From assembly GCF_014805625.2 (NCBI RefSeq), contig NW_023998416.1, forward strand, positions 32,902,926 through 32,966,925: a stretch of DNA of 64,000 bases, in the 5' to 3' direction. This DNA comes from Glossina fuscipes (taxonomy: Eukaryota; Arthropoda; Insecta; Diptera; Glossinidae). Shown here in pieces: positions 38,001-46,860 of the stretch. How positions within the stretch are numbered: position 1 is the first letter of the stretch; the number at the start of each line of letters is the position of its first letter. The notes beneath the pieces are model-generated. The model was not told where the DNA came from. It was given only the letters and a program-made list of their open reading frames with translations, and did not search any database. A program made the translations under genes and the position numbers.

Positions 38001-41000
38001 TCCCTTCGAACGAATTGTGTCCGGATATCGTAATAAACTGGAGGATTGTAAAAATAGTTATTACAAGTCTTTGGCTAAGCGCATAATAAAACGTTTCCGT
38101 AAACATCCAATCGCAGGACGAACAAAGAAGTGCCCCACATTCCAAGAGTTTGTGCAATATCTAATTGAACAACATAAGCAGGGGAAACCATTTGATGAAC
38201 ACTGGGCTCCCATATATAGCTTTTGCACACCATGCTCGATAGAATTTAATATAATCGGTAAATTGGAAACATTTGCTCGAGATTCGGAATTCATAATAAG
38301 AGAAGCTGGCTTAGAATATCTCTTATTGGACAAGTTGCCAAAAAACAAATTAAGTCGAATAGGAAATCTAGCTAAAGGCGGTAAAACGAATATTTTAATG
38401 AAAATATACCTATCAGAAATCAACCGGACAACCTTCGATCAACTCTTAAACATATACCGTTGGGATTTTGAATTATTTGATTATGATTTTAAAAAATATT
38501 ACGACTACATTATACCGGATGTTGTCGAGGATGCAAAGAATGCCACTTTAAAACCAACGATGGATGTGAAAAATTATACCGCAACGAAAATGTAAAGAAC
38601 ATGGAAACCAAATAGTATTAAATATCGAAATCACACCCGAATTTCTCTATATATATTTTTTTATTATATTATTCTTTATTGATTTCTAAAAATGGAAAAT
38701 TTAAAACTCTACCAAAAACTGTAAGCTAAACCAGAGTCATCCCAAGTACCTTAAAAAAAAAAAAAAAAAAAAAAAACTCAAAATACAAACTCATTTGAGG
38801 CAAAATCTAAGAGAACCAAAAATTTTTATATAAAGAACTTATCTAATAAAAAGGATAGGCGTTTTATTAGCAAAAAAAAAAAAAAAACAGATGGAAAAAT
38901 GGATTACAAATTTTAATTAAATATATTAAAAGAATGATTTAAGTTATAAAACACCGACATTAGTTCGGCTTGTAATTGCTTTGTACATTTGAGTCGCACT
39001 TCCCCTGTTTGCTTTCTATTTCTCTTATTTATTTGTTCATTTCTACATTTTTATCGCATTTTATATTTCATCCCCGTTCTAACAACACTTTTAATGTTTG
39101 ATGAATTCTTTCAAGTTGAAAAAAAAGTAAAAATATAACATAAAAAAAAAAAAAATTTTTTTCATATTTACACTACGAGAAAAACTACAAATTTAACCTA
39201 TTTCAGTATACAAATTAAATTTTATGAATAAAATTAATTGTAAAAATATATTAATAATAAATATTTGAACCACCTTCTTTTACTATATATGATATATTCA
39301 ACGAAAATAAAAATTTAATAAAAACTATTGTTGTTTTTCATTGAGAAATAATTTCCCTGAATAAATTAAAATAATTTTGACCGAATTTAGTCTTTAAACC
39401 TGCGCGGATTTTGAAAAGCCATTCTTGTAACGTTTCGCTTACAATGTACAAAACAGAGGACACTCAAAACGGCATCTTGAGAAAACTGATTGAACATAAA
39501 TCCCAAATATTACAGAATCACGACGAATGGCGTCTGGCCACTTGCTTATTCTATGGTGAATGCTTCACGACACGTTCTGCTTAACCCCTTAAGCCAGAGC
39601 TATCCTTTAAGCTAGGAACCTTGCTTGTGAAAATAAACTCAAAACTGTTATAGTGGCTGATAGTGTTCCTGCGTTAAAAGCTAACCGGAATCACTGTTAT
39701 TGTCACTAATAATCTATCTGTGTTAAAAGCTATCCGGAATCCCTGGGCTTCCGGCTGGACCAGAAATACTATCGCAACATGAGATGACAAAATTAAATCG
39801 CTTTGGCAACTTGGTCATATTGGTTAATTGGGAAATGGACAACATGCTGATCGAGCAACAACATCATCGAAAAGTTGCACCTTCAAATAAATATTGGAAA
39901 GAAAATTAAAGGAAAAAATTATGGAAGGGAATCTACGAAACTATTAATAGCTACGGCCCACCATTAAGTACTTTGCTTCGACATGCTTAATACAGTTATT
40001 CGTACAGCGTATTTTCAAAACAAGGTGTCATATGAGAAGTGGCCCCATCTGAACGATTTCCAACAGCGTTCGTGGGCCAAACATAACGGCGTACCAAATT
40101 TCGTCAATACTTTTTAAAAATTATGGTCTATAGGTTGAACACAAAAAAGAAGAAGACGGACACACGAAGAGACATGGTTAGGTTGACTCAGGATATGATT
40201 CTGAATCGGCCAATAAGTGGATCTATTCTCAAGTTTTTCTAAACTTTGTTGAATAAAACCTTGCATCAAAAATTATATTATTATAATAATAATAATTATA
40301 AAATAAGGCTTAATAGTGCTGCCGAACTATGATAGGTTCTTAAAGAACAATCTCTTTCACATAGCCATAAATTTCCTGAATTAACATTGATGTGCGCTAG
40401 ATAGGGGCAGTGTTTAATCAAAGTCGAAAAACATTGCAAATATTTACCGACCGTTAAAACAACAAACAAGCTAACGATATTGTTTTAACAGTTATCTTTA
40501 ATTAAGAAACGAAAGAAAATCGCTAATAAAAAAAATGTTCTACACAACTCTGCCGTGCCCATTGAAATATTCAATCATGTCTTATGTTCAATAACCACTA
40601 GATTCTAAATCGATATTTTCAACAAATATATAGCTTGCTGCAAAGTACCTGTAACCTGGGGTATCCATGTGGAAAACACGCCTATTTTCGGCCTATTTTA
40701 GGACAATAAGCAGTCAAAACCGAAACAATATTTTTCGGTGAAATTAGCAAAATTTATAATTGATTTTAAGGAATATTTATACTTGTTATTTCTCATACTT
40801 ACTCGATAACACGGTTAGTAAGAAGATATAATCCGAGAATGTTATTAAGCCGTACGAACCCAATTTGTAGAATATGCTATCTTTCTCCAGCTTTAAATTT
40901 AAACAATCGCCAACAGACTTTAAGAAATTGAAGGGTAAAACAAGTGCACACAAAGAAAGAGATAAAAATAAAGTAATATTTTAATTATTACGAGATTTTA

Positions 41001-43168
41001 AATATTTAATAAATATTAGGAAAATAACTACAAGTTAATGTATACCTTTCCAGAGGCTTGCTGTATGTAGGATGATATGTTTGTATATAACATTATGCAC
41101 GTTTATAGAGAATAAGTATATACAAGGAAATGCATGAAACAGATAAGTAAAATAGAAAAAGTTAGAGCAGTGGTGGCTTCATAACACAATCACACTTGAA
41201 TTAAATTAATTGTACGGGATGACAAATATATATATATATGCAAGTTTATGCATTGCTATCAGTATTAAAAGGAATTAAGTTTTTTTTTCTAATTAGTCTG
41301 GAATTAAAATAACTAAATTTCTTAATCTGTTAGCTTTAGGTTAAATATCTTTATTAAATTATACTTTATTAATTACCTTTGGATCATAGCGTTTGTATTG
41401 ATCTAAACCCAAACCTGAAATATGAGAAATAAATAGGAAGAAAGTCTTAGCCACTCAAAAAATGAGATTTATAAACACATCGAGTTCATTATATATTTAA
41501 TTTATTAGTTAATAACGCCAACGTACCCTCTGGATGCTTCATTCCAGGTGTCATGCTTGTTAAAAAATCTACTGGTGTCATAAATATCTCATGACGATCA
41601 TCAGCGGTGGGTACTTGTATGGTAGCGAAATAACGAAATACTTTGTCAGGCGTAGAAAATTGTCGAATACGATTTTCATATTCAATGATCTGGAGATGCG
41701 AATACCCAGAGCAAAAAATGAAGACTTATTTATTAAAGCATCCAAAATTAATACCATAAAGACGGTTTCAAAAAGTGATTAAAATGAAGACAAACATAAG
41801 GAAAACGTAAAATCACGAAACTGCTCTGTTAGGTCAGTTTTAAGAAAATCCCCCATTAGTTGAAACAAAGAAATAAAAGTAAAGCAAAACAAAGCGTTTA
41901 AGCCCGGCAAATCCGAGCACTAAACACCCCGTACCATAGTTTAAAATGAGGATTTTAATAATATATTACTTGAGCTTAAAAAAATAAATTAGCACGGCCC
42001 AAACTTAGGACAGTGGATTTATACGTCAAGCAAAAGTTCAGAGTCAATTTTCGTAATAAAATCCTAAAAATTGCATCTGGTTCCCGTCAGTTTAATATGC
42101 CAAACGACTAGCTTTCATCTACTTTTGCCGAGAAACATTACAGATGGCATGTTCTTCATTCATTCAAGGACTTTCTCCAAATGGAACTCAATATAAAAAT
42201 GACTTGGTCCAATCTATTTTAGCATGATTCTTCTTAAGCCAAAACATATCAGTGTACCAAATATTAACCCGTGAGTTGACAAGAAATATATATGGATAAA
42301 CATCGGACGGTTATAATGTACCATGCAGTGCAGAGTAAAAAGAAAAAAATTAAAAATTTACCGTCAGGTTGTTTGAAGCAGGGACAAATTGAACGTAAAA
42401 AATCGTCTGGCGTCATGAGGATGGCAGTATGTTCAGGTGCGATTAAACGTACTGTGGCAAAATAACGAAACACTTTATCTGGCGTCGAAAACTGACGTAT
42501 ACGATGTTCATATTCAAGTATCTGAATATTTTTAAAAAACGATAGTGACAATTAACTTATGAAAAAAACCTCTTAAAAAATTAAAAAAGTTAAAACCAAT
42601 TAAAAAATATAAATTAATAAATGAATATCTACCTTACGTTCCCTAAAACCAACTTTCTCTTTTTTCGCTTTTGTTGCTTTGACGGCTTCTTTAGATTCTT
42701 CATTTTCCGAATTATCATCATCCTCGTCTAAAAGTTGTTGTTGCTTATTTACTCTATCCTCTGTTACTATTGTTTCAGTATTTTTTCGCTTTTGTGAAAT
42801 TTCCGTATATTCCACCCCAGCATCAGCATCAACTTTGGGCGTAAGCATCTTTTTGAGCCTAATTTCACCCGGAGAACGTATAAGTCACAAACTTTGAATG
42901 ATTTTAACATTAGCAAAACTTACTTTTTGAAATCTAACAAACTTATAACGACTAACGAGCCCACCACAAAATGAAAGATTTTAGTAAGATTAGGTGTTTT
43001 CTCCTCTTTATGTCCAAAGTTCTTGTGACCTCGACTGTTCCATAAAACGTTATTTAAGGGACGGTTGATGAATCCTGTGGAAATTGGTGCTAATAAACTG
43101 AAGGCATTTATTACGGCATGATGTTGCTGCCGACTTATTAGAACACCACATTGCCTTAAAACGGACAT
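28855..43168 (-). CDS. MICU1: MICU1, EF-hand regulator of the mitochondrial calcium uniporter (519/520 aa)
   Basis: Seen: exons 42924-43168, 42633-42858, then either 42362-42521 or 41527-41689, then 41377-41414, 40803-40917, 30093-30253, 29076-29535 and 28855-29009. They give 520 codons (stop included) with the first alternative and 521 with the second. The N-terminus has a basic, hydroxylated presequence-like segment, then a hydrophobic helix at about 64-80. A Lys-rich stretch precedes VGFRERK, then [16 protein letters not shown]-hand loop 1 is D275-E286 ([12 protein letters not shown]); loop 2 is D466-E477, split by an intron. Known: MICU1 sits in the intermembrane space, blocks the MCU pore at low calcium and opens it when calcium binds. 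The C-terminal Cys508 in KCAKEAK matches the cysteine that links human MICU1 to its partner. I chose ATG at 43166-43168; the frame opens upstream only with TTG. The 10.5-kb fifth intron contains another gene. Confidence 0.93.
29076..29535 (-). CDS. MICU1: MICU1 exon 7
   Basis: 460 bases. It encodes [12 protein letters not shown] at the start and the central and C-lobe part of MICU1, including [18 protein letters not shown] and the start of EF-hand 2 (DDN). The donor GTGAGT at 29075 keeps the frame into exon 8. A second consensus donor, 17 bases further on, would not. Confidence 0.93.
30093..30253 (-). CDS. MICU1: MICU1 exon 6 (EF-hand 1)
   Basis: 161 bases between TGTTTCAG and GTAAGT. It encodes [12 protein letters not shown] followed by a full canonical EF loop with Asp at 1, Asn at 3, Asp at 5 and 7, and Glu at 12. 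It ends in a [12 protein letters not shown] stretch. It lies 10.5 kb from exon 5. Confidence 0.92.
30860..31010 (+). repeat. Dispersed 330-bp repeat, copy H (3' part)
   Basis: GCGGACAGACATAATTAAAT, TTCAGAAAATGATTCTAAAT, CGATCGATGTAATAAAATGA, then a 3' end near GATGTAAGGTGTAAA. In MICU1 intron 5. Confidence 0.65.
31235..31460 (-). repeat. Dispersed 330-bp repeat, copy I (5' part)
   Basis: Reverse orientation: TTGAGATATTTTGATCAAG, TTTTGCCCTAAGGGCGATAG, CGCTTTTTCGACATTATCC, ATAACGCCTTATGTTGG. Lies only 225 bases from copy H, in the opposite orientation. Confidence 0.65.
32282..32468 (+). repeat. tRNA-derived SINE, copy 4, with (TAA)n tail
   Basis: The best preserved copy: a tRNA-like head at 32282-32365 with a near-perfect polymerase III B box (GAGTTCGAATCTC at 32340-32352), a body of about 75 bases, and a (TAA)n tail at 32441-32468. 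Head-body-tail order is that of a tRNA-derived SINE. Confidence 0.55.
33840..34118 (+). other. Possible non-coding first exon of the sulfotransferase gene
   Basis: This block is less AT-rich than its surroundings and includes AAACAACGTC, CGCGCGCC and GT/TG-rich sequence of the kind found in fly 5' leaders. It ends at a consensus donor GTGAGTAA (34119). It could splice to the AAAATAG acceptor at about 37194-37200, just before the coding ATG. This is inference, and no transcript data were available. Confidence 0.25.
34872..34910 (+). repeat. CAA trinucleotide repeat
   Basis: CAACAA units with AAT interruptions, in MICU1 intron 5. Confidence 0.9.
37228..37410 (+). CDS. Sulfotransferase exon 1 (cytosolic tail and membrane anchor)
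   Basis: ATG at 37228 is the first methionine in frame (MHIRMYMW...); the open frame extends upstream only from TTG. It encodes 61 residues with the signal anchor and ends at a codon boundary before GTAATT. The other end of the intron is AATACAG at 37481-37487. Confidence 0.8.
37228..38595 (+). CDS. Golgi carbohydrate sulfotransferase, CHST11-like (3 exons, 402 aa)
   Basis: Seen: exons 37228-37410, 37488-37782 and 37865-38595 (183+295+731 nt, 403 codons with stop) with GT/AG introns of 77 and 82 bases. The protein has a short basic N-terminus and one membrane anchor at about residues 16-32 ([17 protein letters not shown]), as in type II Golgi enzymes. The cofactor phosphosulfate-binding site is FKAASSTW (about 145-152), cut soon after by intron 2. 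The 3'-phosphate site is [11 protein letters not shown] (204-214). HWAPIYSFC and the IIGKLET segment are typical of the Sulfotransfer_2 (HNK-1/chondroitin 4-O) family. Known: such enzymes move sulfate from PAPS to sugar hydroxyls in the Golgi lumen. The acceptor glycan cannot be told from sequence. The gene lies inside a MICU1 intron on the opposite strand. I recall a similar sulfotransferase near vri in Drosophila, but could not check. Confidence 0.9.
37488..37782 (+). CDS. Sulfotransferase exon 2 (PAPS 5' site)
   Basis: Encodes residues 62-159 plus one base: a stem region, then [17 protein letters not shown], the 5'-phosphosulfate-binding segment. The donor is GTAAGT. The family motif usually reads K-x-G-x-T/S; here it is K-A-A-S-S-T. 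Confidence 0.88.
37865..38595 (+). CDS. Sulfotransferase exon 3 (PAPS 3' site and C-terminus)
   Basis: The acceptor is CCCTCTAG. The exon encodes residues 161-402, including [15 protein letters not shown], and ends in TAA. The C-terminal half has [11 protein letters not shown] and HWAPI segments usual for the family. Two N-X-T sequons (NAT, NYT) lie near the end. A 120-codon antisense frame at 38061-38423 is a shadow. Confidence 0.92.
38845..38850 (+). terminator. Candidate poly(A) signal of the sulfotransferase gene
   Basis: AATAAA about 250 bases past the stop codon, with an A run starting near 38872. Confidence 0.4.
39945..40255 (+). repeat. Dispersed 330-bp repeat, copy J
   Basis: Nearly complete: CTACGGCCCACCATTAAGTA, CATATGAGAAGTGGCCCCAT, CAGCGTTCGTGGGCCAAACA, GGTCTATAGGTTGAACAC, and ACTCAGGATATGATTCTGAA. 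In MICU1 intron 5. Confidence 0.7.
40803..40917 (-). CDS. MICU1: MICU1 exon 5
   Basis: 115 bases from acceptor TTCTTAAAG to donor GTAAGT. It encodes [20 protein letters not shown] and flanks, the segment just before EF-hand 1. It has no ATG-started frame of its own and is found only by homology and phase. The start is supported by phase but is the least certain junction of the gene. Confidence 0.8.
41377..41414 (-). CDS. MICU1: MICU1 exon 4 (38 bases)
   Basis: A very short exon between TATTTCAG and GTAAT. It encodes (G)[12 protein letters not shown], matching the LGLDQY motif of MICU1 proteins. It completes the split glycine left by either alternative exon 3. Confidence 0.85.
41527..41689 (-). 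CDS. MICU1: MICU1 alternative exon 3b
   Basis: 163 bases with the same start and end phase as exon 3a, acceptor CATCTCCAG and donor GTACGT. It encodes [12 protein letters not shown]..., ending in KHPEG. It differs from 3a mainly in the second half (for example MTPVDFLTS against MTPDDFLRS). Either exon fits the same slot of the MICU1 N-lobe. Confidence 0.85.
42362..42521 (-). CDS. MICU1: MICU1 alternative exon 3a
   Basis: 160 bases, starting at a codon boundary after TATTCAG and leaving one base before a GTAAAT donor. It encodes [12 protein letters not shown]..., ending in KQPDG. It is homologous to exon 3b (41527-41689): the first 23 residues are nearly identical and the remainder diverges. 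It lacks one residue relative to 3b. Confidence 0.85.
42633..42858 (-). CDS. MICU1: MICU1 exon 2 (acidic then Lys-rich linker)
   Basis: The acceptor is AAATTAG. The exon completes codon 82 and encodes 75 residues: an acidic, low-complexity stretch ([11 protein letters not shown]), a Lys-rich stretch, and GFRERK. It ends exactly at a codon boundary at a GTAGAT donor. The basic stretch corresponds to the region of MICU1 that contacts membrane or MCU/EMRE in other animals. Confidence 0.85.
42924..43168 (-). CDS. MICU1: MICU1 exon 1 (presequence and membrane helix)
   Basis: Encodes residues 1-81 plus two bases of codon 82. It begins [10 protein letters not shown], with Arg and few acidic residues early on, as in mitochondrial presequences. 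A hydrophobic run (I64 to F80) lies just before the GTAAGT donor at 42923. The exon has little sequence conservation with vertebrates, as expected for this part. Confidence 0.8.
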
Positions 43169-44786
43169 TAGCGCGATGTTTGCCGAACTTAAGCGTTCCA
43201 AGTGTCCTAATTAAGCCAAGTTATAAAAGAACACTTTAAATATCCTGTTTTATGAAAACGACGACTTGATTGAAATGGTTGATTTTGCTTCAATCAGCTG
43301 ATGGCAATACAATCAAACATAAGAAATAAAAACAATAAATAGCAGAGGGCAGTATCGACACTGTTGCCGCGATCACTAACATACGTCTGAAAAAGAGATG
43401 CTGTGATGAGGTTTTTGGGATCCTATGTCTAAAACGTAAAAAAACATTTTAAGTGAAAGCGTGAGAATCGCATACATTTTAAAGGTCCCACCACTTTATC
43501 TTTCAGGTCATCGCTTTCTAATGCAGGGTGCAGTAACAAAATCGGAAACATAAATAACAAATTGAATTAATGCTATCAAGCTATAATGTCAACAAAAATT
43601 CAAACATGCAATGCGTAAACGCGGCGCTGTCAAACTATAAATTATTATTAAAGTAAACTAAAAATTACAGAAACCAGTTTTTCTTTGCTTTTCCCAATAA
43701 AAAATCTTTTAGTTTAATTTCAATGTTTGGTGCTATTCGACAATTTGTTTTATAGTTTTCCTGTTACAACTTGCGGCATTGCCAGCTGTTTTTATATATT
43801 TTTACAAGGATTGCATCCTTTAAGAGAATCGAACCACTGAAATGTTTTTAATATGTTTTTAAAAGATTTCGAAAACTTTGTACGACGCAATTATCCTTTT
43901 TTAAACTCTGGAAATCATTGTCATACAGACCGATTTCTTCTCTGGAGGTTAAATCAGCAGATGAAAGACCTAGGATCAAGTAAAAGTTATAAAACCTCAA
44001 GAATATACTTTATTCGATGGGTAAGAATCGACACGAATAGTTGAAAACAAATGTTTACTTCTCTCAACGCTTCTGATAAAATATACCACTCAAAGCTTGC
44101 CTAAAGTCGCTTTAGTTGTATTTGAGTCACCTTGAGAGGAGAATAGCATTGGCTACTGCAGTCGTATTAATAAATCTAACATTTGTTTTTTGAGATGATA
44201 TTTTGAAGGGCTTTCGTACTACAGTCCAAAGTTCTCTCAGAAAGTAGACGCGGACATTTTAGTTCAGATAATGGAGAGTTAAGTGGTATTCAAATTAAAT
44301 ACAAGTGTCTCAGAGTTATGTTTATTCTGGAGCTTCTTGCACCCCGATTAACTTGAGACGAAACGTTTAGCGAGAATAGTTCCTGTGAGAATGTGAAAAT
44401 ACATTCTTTGGTAGTTTGACTTGGACTGGCATATCGTAACACACCTGTGCACTAAAGATTGACCCCGAGTAAATGGAGATGTTAACTTTTCCCCGAAAAT
44501 GATCGTAAGAGTCCATATATGAGTATTTAACCATAAATAAATATATATACTAATATACGAATTAATTTACTGTACAGAGTTAAATAAAGAGCTTCACGGT
44601 CCGAATGTAAATTTCCAGTCATATCTATATGTATAATAATATATATAACATTAATGCAATTCTCAAAGATAACGATATTATTATATTCATTCTTTATTCG
44701 GGTCCATTATATAGGTTTAAAACATTAATATAACTGAGTTTATTTTCGGTTTCATATAAATCTAATTAGGAATCATAAGATATTGC
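43169..44786. other. Intergenic, nicalin 3' end to MICU1 5' end
   Basis: AT-rich sequence with no coding frame I trust. The part next to MICU1 (43169-43420) should hold its promoter, but I see no clear core element. A 63-codon frame at 43853-44044 shows no family similarity. Confidence 0.5.
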
Positions 44787-44792
44787 TTTATT
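44787..44792 (-). terminator. Ncln: Candidate poly(A) signal of nicalin
   Basis: AATAAA on the minus strand about 325 bases beyond the stop codon. Confidence 0.3.
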
Positions 44793-45117
44793 TTTTTTTA
44801 AAGACATCTAACAAAAAAAAGTTAACTAAAAATATATCAACAACTATCTTCGGGTATATAGCTCGCAATAAATATAATTCATGGATTAAAACGAACAAGC
44901 AGATGGCATCCAAATACGCGTATTTCGTAAATGTGTATACCTTTAATTGCTCTACATAACAAACCATAAAAGCTGGATGAAATAAAATAATTTTATACAA
45001 AGAAAATACGAAATTTAAGTTTAGGTAAGGTTAAGATTTGCAAGCAAATGTAATTAAGCCAGCGGTTGGCCCATTTTTACTTTTGAAATAAATGGAAAGA
45101 TGAACAATCAACTAATC

Positions 45118-46860
45118 TCAATTGGACTTAAATTTGTGGCGATCTGAATGAGAGTTATTCATGAAATCAATTGTAGATGAGCGAGGCAGTGCATTGCAAA
45201 TCATTGTGTACAATAAGGAAAATAATTGTATGGAAAAATAAATCGAAGTTAAGTAACAACATATGCCAATAGTAAGAAAGAGATCGAATATTGCCGGCTT
45301 AACACGATAAATATTTAAATTTGCGTTATGCCCTTCGTATAGCATGAAGTCTGGGTCACGACCTTCTGGCTTATCGTAAATGATCTTAATATTTTGTAGA
45401 TATTTTTCAAATCCATTCTTTAGGTCGTTATTATGCAAAGCCGAGCGCATATTTAAGTACGTCTTAATCAAAGTGGAATTTATTTGCATCTCTCCTGATA
45501 GTATTTCATACACCTCGCCTTCGGTAGCGTTCAGAACAGTTGAACTATAAATATATGTCGATAAAGTTTCAGCTATTATTTTGGCGTTGATTGCTGCATG
45601 TTGGAGTATATCAGTTTCATTACGTTTAAAGATTGTGTTACGTGTGGGAGATTTGGCAGAGCTAAGTGCAGACAATGTAAACGCCGGCAACCGTTTAATG
45701 CTAAAACGTTCGTGCTCCCAAGCCAATACTTTATCAGCTAAATTGATTTTCTTATGCACACCTTCGATCGTAATGTTATAATATTTTAAGCCAATAATCT
45801 TTAAATACTTAAAAAAATTGCTTAACGGAGTACTTTCTTTGGGCGGCTTCGAAACGTGTAAAAACAATGTGTTATTTTCTTCCGCCTGAGCAAAAGCTTC
45901 AGTTATGGTGTCCAAACATAATACGAATTCGATATTTTGCAACTGATTGTTTTCATCTAGCCATTTTTTAATCCCCTGAAAATTCAATATTTGTCCAGAT
46001 TCAGACAATAAAAACAGCAGACGGTACTTTGGTATGGCATTGGTCATATTGTGTAGTTTACTGAATATGTCGGCTAAAGCCATCAAAACGGCAGCATCAA
46101 CGTTTAATGGATACTCGTTATACAAACCGAATGTTTTAAGGTGAGCTGCTATCACTATTGAAGGCACTTTACTGCTTTGTTCCAGGTTAACTTCTGCGCT
46201 TTTTTTAGGTTGCTTGTACGGAGCTAACTCGCCTTGAATTATGGGAATTTTTCCGTTTTTATTTGCCGTATGACTAGCACCACTAATCACGACTTGATAA
46301 CCGTTCGCTGATATAAAATTAAAAATTTCACTTAACGCTGAATCACCACCTGCTCGGTTATTGTGATGATTTTGCCTGTTCGTTACCGAAGTGGAACGTG
46401 TTATATCGTCAATAATGTTTTCTAATTCCGGATTGTAGACGGAGAAATATACCGGTATTGAAATAGCCTCTGCCATCATTGCCTGTTCCAGCAAATTGAT
46501 GTGATCTTTCTCTTCTCCCGACATGGACGCAACATCTTGCGGCAGCAATAATACCAAGCCACCAGCCTTTTGACGTATTTCTTTCAACCCATCTATCGTC
46601 ATATCCTGAAGACGAGCTACAATGCAATGCCGCGCTGTTTTCCAGCTATATAAAGACCTAGCCTCTAAAGTTAACGATGACGACCGGCAACCAAAAGACA
46701 CCCCATTTAAGTCAAATTGAGTCATACGATGAACTGCAAACTCGCTGGAGGCTAACACTGGATTTGACGAACACAAGATGAGAATGGGCAAAGTCAATAA
46801 CAGATAGTAAGGAAGACCTCCGCGGAATATATCAGCAAAATTATCAGCTTCTTCGAACAT
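45118..46860 (-). CDS. Ncln: Nicalin, subunit of the ER BOS complex (580 aa, intronless)
   Basis: Seen: one uninterrupted frame. I start at ATG 46858-46860 because the N-terminus MFEEADNF matches the start of nicalins; the frame opens upstream only from GTG right after a TAG. A hydrophobic signal/anchor lies at about residues 16-30, the lumenal M28-peptidase-like domain follows, and one membrane helix at about 525-546 (IFDLFLTIGICCYL) precedes a short tail. Matching family segments include FVLCLDT, LHVSKPP, INLADKVLAWEHERF and LPAFTLS. Known: nicalin with NOMO and TMEM147 forms a complex at the ER translocon that helps insert multi-pass membrane proteins. It is a peptidase fold without proteolytic activity. 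The ligand region here reads AAHLKTFG and LNVDAAV, lacking the usual zinc ligands. MICU1 lies downstream on the same strand, 1.9 kb away. Confidence 0.95.
   Translation of the reverse strand: MFEEADNFADIFRGGLPYYLLLTLPILILCSSNPVLASSEFAVHRMTQFDLNGVSFGCRSSSLTLEARSLYSWKTARHCIVARLQDMTIDGLKEIRQKAGGLVLLLPQDVASMSGEEKDHINLLEQAMMAEAISIPVYFSVYNPELENIIDDITRSTSVTNRQNHHNNRAGGDSALSEIFNFISANGYQVVISGASHTANKNGKIPIIQGELAPYKQPKKSAEVNLEQSSKVPSIVIAAHLKTFGLYNEYPLNVDAAVLMALADIFSKLHNMTNAIPKYRLLFLLSESGQILNFQGIKKWLDENNQLQNIEFVLCLDTITEAFAQAEENNTLFLHVSKPPKESTPLSNFFKYLKIIGLKYYNITIEGVHKKINLADKVLAWEHERFSIKRLPAFTLSALSSAKSPTRNTIFKRNETDILQHAAINAKIIAETLSTYIYSSTVLNATEGEVYEILSGEMQINSTLIKTYLNMRSALHNNDLKNGFEKYLQNIKIIYDKPEGRDPDFMLYEGHNANLNIYRVKPAIFDLFLTIGICCYLTSIYFSIQLFSLLYTMICNALPRSSTIDFMNNSHSDRHKFKSN

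Larger units (their letters stand above)
30254..40802 (-). other. MICU1: MICU1 intron 5 (10.5 kb) hosting an antisense gene and repeats
   Basis: Apart from the sulfotransferase gene (37228-38595), the intron holds three dispersed-repeat copies (30860, 31235, 39945), one tRNA-like SINE (32282) and many A/T tracts. A CA/GT-rich block at 33.6-34.2 kb looks like a fly 5' leader. I find no further MICU1 exon here, and exon phases on either side fit directly. Confidence 0.75.

Noticed and set aside
38061..38423. 120-codon antisense frame
   Set aside because: Complement of conserved sulfotransferase coding sequence; no features of its own.
43169..43201. Upstream extension of MICU1 exon 1
   Set aside because: The extra 11 codons begin with TTG, not ATG; the ATG at 43168 gives a good presequence.
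45581..45781. Sense frame opposite nicalin
   Set aside because: Shadow of the nicalin reading frame.
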